64,000 bases of DNA, taken from contig NZ_RWKV01000007.1 in assembly GCF_003993795.1 (NCBI RefSeq), positions 1 to 64,000 of the forward strand, read 5' to 3'. Under the pieces are notes generated by a model. The model searched no databases and had not been told where the DNA came from. It saw only the letters and a program-made list of their open reading frames with translations. The stretch is from Aquabacter cavernae (GTDB lineage Bacteria; Pseudomonadota; Alphaproteobacteria; Rhizobiales; Xanthobacteraceae). Positions 60,813 through 64,000 of the stretch are shown here, piece by piece (position 1 is the first letter of the stretch; each line of letters starts with the position of its first letter). The position numbers were made by a program, and so were the translations under genes.

Positions 60813-62207
60813 ATGACCACCCCTCTCAAGACGCGCCTGCTGGTGGTGGGCGGCGGGCCGGGCGGCTATGTGGCCGCCATCCGCGCGGGACAATTGGGCA
60901 TCGACACCATCCTGGTGGATGAGGGCGGGCTGGGAGGCACCTGCCTGCAGCGCGGCTGCATCCCCTCCAAGGCGCTGATCGAGGTGGCCACCCGTTTCGC
61001 CCATTTGCGCGCGGCGGCGGAGGGGACCGACCCTGCCGGGCTGCGCGCGGGCACGCCCAGCATGGATTTCGCCCAGACGCGCGCCTGGAAAGACGGCATC
61101 GTCACGCGCCTCGCGGATGGGGTGGCGGGGCTGCTGCGCCGGGCGAAGGTGCGCCATCTGGCGGGCCGGGCGGTGTTCAGCGACGCCAAGACCTGCCGTG
61201 TGGAGACCGGGGAGGGCGCCTTCACCATCGCGGCGGAGGCGGTAATCCTCGCCACCGGTTCCGAGCCCGTGGAACTGCCTGCGCTGCCGTTCGGCGGCGG
61301 GGTGGTCTCCTCCACGCAGGCCCTCTCCCTCTCCGCGCTTCCCGAGTGCCTCGCGGTGGTGGGGGCGGGATATATCGGGCTGGAACTGGGCATCGCCTTC
61401 GCCAAGCTGGGCGTCTCGGTGAGCGTGGTGGAGCGGCAGGACCGCATTCTGCCGCTCTATGACCGGGCGCTTACCGAGCCGGTGCGCCGCGCCCTGGAGC
61501 GGCACGGCATTTCGCTCCACCTCTCCGCCCGCGCGCTCGGTCACACGGACGGGGCGCTGGCGGTGGAGGGTGCGGACGGCACGCCCTTCCAGGTGCCCGC
61601 CGATCTGGTGCTGAGCACCGTAGGCCGCCGCCCCCGGCTGGAGGGCTTCGGCCTGGAGGCCATGGCGGTGGACGTGAAGGACGGGCGCATCCTGGTGGAC
61701 GACCAGTGCCGCACCTCCATGTCCGGCGTGTTCGCCATCGGCGATGTGATTGGCGAGCCCATGCTGGCGCACAAGGCCATGGCGCAGGGCGAGATGGTGG
61801 CGGAGATCGTGGCCGGCCACCGCCGCCGCTTCGATCCCCTCGTCATTCCCGCCGTGTGCTTCACCGACCCGGAGATCGTCGTCGTTGGCCTCTCACCGGA
61901 AGAGGCGGGCGCGCCGGAGCGGGCGCTGGTGGGCACCGTCCCGTTCCTCGCCAACGGCCGGGCGCTCACCCTCGATGCTCCGGCGGGCTTCGTGCGCGTG
62001 GTGGCCCGGCGCGAGGACCATGTGATCGTGGGGGTTCAGGCCGTGGGCGCCCATGTGAGCGAATTGTCCGCCGCGTTCGTCACCGCCATTGAGATGGGCG
62101 CGCGGCTGGAAGATGTGGCGGGCATGATCCACGCCCACCCGACTCTCGGTGAAGCCTTCCACGAGGCCGCCTTGGCTGCGCTTTCGGGCGGCTCCGCGCG
62201 GCACTGA
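60813..62207 (+). CDS. lpdV: Dihydrolipoyl dehydrogenase (E3)
   Basis: 464 residues. FAD motif VVGGGPGGYVAA, redox disulfide Cys44-Cys49 (GGTCLQRGCIPSK), NAD motif VVGAGYIGLELG, second FAD contact FAIGDVIGEPMLAHKA, and the interface His-Glu pair in IHAHPTLGEAFHEA. It reoxidises E2 lipoate and completes the bkd operon, as lpdV does in Pseudomonas. Confidence 0.95.
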   Translation: MTTPLKTRLLVVGGGPGGYVAAIRAGQLGIDTILVDEGGLGGTCLQRGCIPSKALIEVATRFAHLRAAAEGTDPAGLRAGTPSMDFAQTRAWKDGIVTRLADGVAGLLRRAKVRHLAGRAVFSDAKTCRVETGEGAFTIAAEAVILATGSEPVELPALPFGGGVVSSTQALSLSALPECLAVVGAGYIGLELGIAFAKLGVSVSVVERQDRILPLYDRALTEPVRRALERHGISLHLSARALGHTDGALAVEGADGTPFQVPADLVLSTVGRRPRLEGFGLEAMAVDVKDGRILVDDQCRTSMSGVFAIGDVIGEPMLAHKAMAQGEMVAEIVAGHRRRFDPLVIPAVCFTDPEIVVVGLSPEEAGAPERALVGTVPFLANGRALTLDAPAGFVRVVARREDHVIVGVQAVGAHVSELSAAFVTAIEMGARLEDVAGMIHAHPTLGEAFHEAALAALSGGSARH

Positions 62208-62796
62208 ACGTTGCGCTCGATTTCGCCGTGAGGCTGCGCGCTCAGGTGTTCAAACCTGCCGCCACGCCGCCCAGGATAAGCAGGCTGAGGAGGATAAGGC
62301 GCCACAGCCGCATGCCCTGGGTCTCCTGGGACGGGTTGGCGTCACGTTCGGATCTGCGCACTGCAGACCCGGTGCCGACTGCCCGCCTGCCGGATCCCGG
62401 AAGCAGGAGCGCGGACAGCGTGGGCGCGTGATCACTTTCGACGGAATGGATGGCGTGTCCAACACTTGGGGCATCAGCCATCGGCGTCTCCTCCCATCAA
62501 AAGCGCATCGCGGCTTAAGGATGAACGCCGAGGGATAGAATCCTTTCCGTAAATCGGGGATTCTGTTCCATGCGGCCGCCGGTGACGCATCGGCCTGTGC
62601 CAGCAGGATCATCCCTCCTTAAGAAAACTGTCTCGGCGGCGCCCGTACACGGGCCGCTTGGCGCGTTCCGCGGCGCCCCGTCCCACGCCACGGCGCGCGG
62701 TTGACAGGCGCGCAAGATGGAGCAGATAATCCGTTTGTCCGACAATAGGACGGCATGAAAATCATGCCCAAAGAAGAAAACCTGGGAGGAAATCCG
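62208..62796. other. Gap between lpdV and the last receptor gene
   Basis: Apart from the small minus-strand reading frame at 62242-62481, no gene is seen. The stretch before the receptor (62700-62780) is less GC-rich and contains a likely promoter, but no repeat or terminator is clear enough to list. Confidence 0.5.
62242..62481 (-). CDS. Small protein with one C-terminal membrane helix, unknown function
   Basis: 79 residues, ATG at 62481 with a strong GGGAGGAG site six bases upstream. The first 55 residues are polar; the last 20 (RLILLSLLILGGVAAGLNT) form a membrane helix, so it looks tail-anchored. Convergent with lpdV. No family was recognised. The ribosome site and the hydrophobic tail are the only support. 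Confidence 0.5.
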   Translation of the reverse strand: MADAPSVGHAIHSVESDHAPTLSALLLPGSGRRAVGTGSAVRRSERDANPSQETQGMRLWRLILLSLLILGGVAAGLNT

Positions 62797-64000
62797 ATGA
62801 AACGTGTCTTGGCGTGCGCCCTTGGCGCGGCGCTGGCCTTCGTCGTGCCTGCGGCGGCGGAGATTCCCGCGCGGGGCGTGAAGGTCGGCGTGCTCACCGA
62901 TCTCAGCGGCGTCTATACCGACCTCACTGGCGTCGGCTCCATCGAAGCCGCGAAGATGGCGGTGGAGGATTTCGGCGGCACCATCAACGGCAAGCCCATC
63001 TCCATCGTGTCCGCCGACGGCCAGAACAAGGCCGACGTGGGCGCCAACATCGCCCGCAAATGGATCGACGAGGAGAATGTGGACACCATCGTCGATACGC
63101 CCAACACGGCGATCGCGCTGGCGGTTCAGGAGATCACCCGCGCGAAGAACAAGGTACTGCTGAATACCGGCTCGGCGTCCACGGTGTTCACCAACAAGGC
63201 ATGCTCGCCCACCTCGTTCCAGTGGGTCTATGATTCCTACGCCATGGCCAACGGCACCGCCCGCTCCGTCGTGGCCGAGGGCGGCAAGACCTGGTTCTTC
63301 ATCACGGCGGATTACGGCTTCGGCCATTCGCTGGAGACCGACGCCAGCGAAGTGGTCGTCGCCAATGGCGGCAAGGTGCTCGGCTCGGTGCGCCACCCGC
63401 TCAACAATGCCGACTTCTCCTCCTTCCTGCTGAAGGCGCAGGCTTCCGGCGCCGATGTCATCGCATTCGCCAATGCCGGCGCGGACCTCATCAATTCCAT
63501 CAAGCAGGCCAACGAGTTCGGCATTGCCAACGGCAAGCAGCGCCTCGCCGCCATGGTGATCTTCATCACCGACATCCATGCGCTGGGCCTCAACCAGGCC
63601 AAGGGCCTGCTGCTCACGGACGGCTGGTACTGGGACATGGACGAGCGCAACCGCGCCTGGGCGGCCCGCTGGTCGGCCCGGGTGGGCGGCAATCGCAAGC
63701 CCACCATGCTGCATGCCGGCGTCTATTCGGCGGTGCTGCATTATCTGCGCGCGGCGAAGGCGGCCAATTCCACCGAGGGCGACGTGGTGGCCGCCAAGAT
63801 GCGCGAACTGCCCATCGACGACTTCTTCGCCCGCAACGGCTCCATCCGCCCCGACGGCCGGATGATCCACGACATGTATCTGGCGCAGGTGAAGACCCCG
63901 GAAGAATCCAAGGGTCCGTGGGACTATCTGAAGATCCTGCGCACCATTCCGGCGGCCGAAGCCTTCCGCCCCCTCTCGCGCAGCGAATGCCCGCTGGTGA
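62797..64000 (+). CDS. LivJ-type periplasmic substrate-binding protein, 3' end cut by the window
   Basis: The ATG at 62797 follows GGGAGG by eight bases; 401 codons are visible with no stop, and comparison with the receptor at 7820 suggests only a few residues are missing. The signal peptide is cut about VPAAAE (residue 22). The mature part reads VKVGVLTDLSGVYTDLTGVGS. It shares TWFFITADYGFGHSLE, ANGGKVLGSVRHP and the CPL ending with the protein at 7820, so the two are paralogues. Partner permease genes may lie beyond the window. Confidence 0.93.
   Translation, partial: MKRVLACALGAALAFVVPAAAEIPARGVKVGVLTDLSGVYTDLTGVGSIEAAKMAVEDFGGTINGKPISIVSADGQNKADVGANIARKWIDEENVDTIVDTPNTAIALAVQEITRAKNKVLLNTGSASTVFTNKACSPTSFQWVYDSYAMANGTARSVVAEGGKTWFFITADYGFGHSLETDASEVVVANGGKVLGSVRHPLNNADFSSFLLKAQASGADVIAFANAGADLINSIKQANEFGIANGKQRLAAMVIFITDIHALGLNQAKGLLLTDGWYWDMDERNRAWAARWSARVGGNRKPTMLHAGVYSAVLHYLRAAKAANSTEGDVVAAKMRELPIDDFFARNGSIRPDGRMIHDMYLAQVKTPEESKGPWDYLKILRTIPAAEAFRPLSRSECPLV

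Noticed and set aside
59484-61820. 778-codon minus-strand frame across bkdB and lpdV
   Set aside because: Antisense shadow of two genes with complete catalytic motifs.

Overview
The window is very GC-rich, densely coded DNA. Its gene content suits a metabolically versatile alphaproteobacterium of the order Hyphomicrobiales, perhaps close to Xanthobacter, Azorhizobium or Ancylobacter. That placement is an inference from three things: base composition, the arsR-aqpS-arsC arrangement known from rhizobia, and the abundance of tripartite-tricarboxylate (Bug) and LivJ-type receptors. About 60 protein genes are supported. No rRNA, tRNA, CRISPR array or prophage was seen. The left edge holds the start of an IS5-family transposase.

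Most of the window is a catabolic region organised as short acyl-CoA modules, each with its own regulator and often its own periplasmic receptor. From left to right: a thioesterase and an Ada-like regulator; a class III CoA-transferase and a LysR regulator; a CoA-transferase/MaoC/aldehyde dehydrogenase/SDR/LivJ operon (3747-9019) closed by a double hairpin; an IclR regulator divergent from a pair of adjacent acyl-CoA dehydrogenases; a compact arsR-aqpS-arsC arsenic operon (12791-14273); a Bug receptor/3-hydroxyacyl-CoA dehydrogenase/thiolase operon; a second thiolase/SDR pair; an enoyl-CoA hydratase divergent from another CoA-transferase; and an MHYT-GGDEF-EAL cyclic-di-GMP protein.

From 26.3 to 36.6 kb lie an IclR regulator, an operon joining a MaoC-fold protein, a complete TRAP transporter (dctPQM), an acyl-CoA dehydrogenase, an acyl-CoA ligase, an alpha/beta hydrolase and a cupin, and then a metallo-hydrolase/Bug pair on the other strand. 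From 37.0 to 50.8 kb come a GntR regulator, a gamma-glutamyltransferase, a LacI regulator and a long polyol/carbohydrate operon. That operon encodes an AGPS-like FAD oxidase, an FGGY kinase, an ABC importer (ATPase, Tat-exported receptor, two permeases), an SDR, a GldA-like dehydrogenase and, last, an IclR regulator. A LacI-style operator precedes it.

From 50.8 to 56.1 kb a minus-strand operon runs acyl-CoA ligase, double-hotdog acyl dehydratase, Bug receptor, CoA-transferase, with a tandem operator at its promoter. From 56.3 to 62.2 kb an Lrp-type regulator diverges from a branched-chain 2-oxoacid dehydrogenase operon that begins with a small ACT-like protein. The window ends inside a second LivJ-type receptor gene.

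The common theme is import of organic acids, activation to CoA esters (two ligases, four CoA-transferases), beta-oxidation-like conversion and thiolysis. Substrates cannot be named from sequence alone. Five IclR regulators, and many near-perfect palindromes beside their genes, suggest separate substrate-triggered control of each module.
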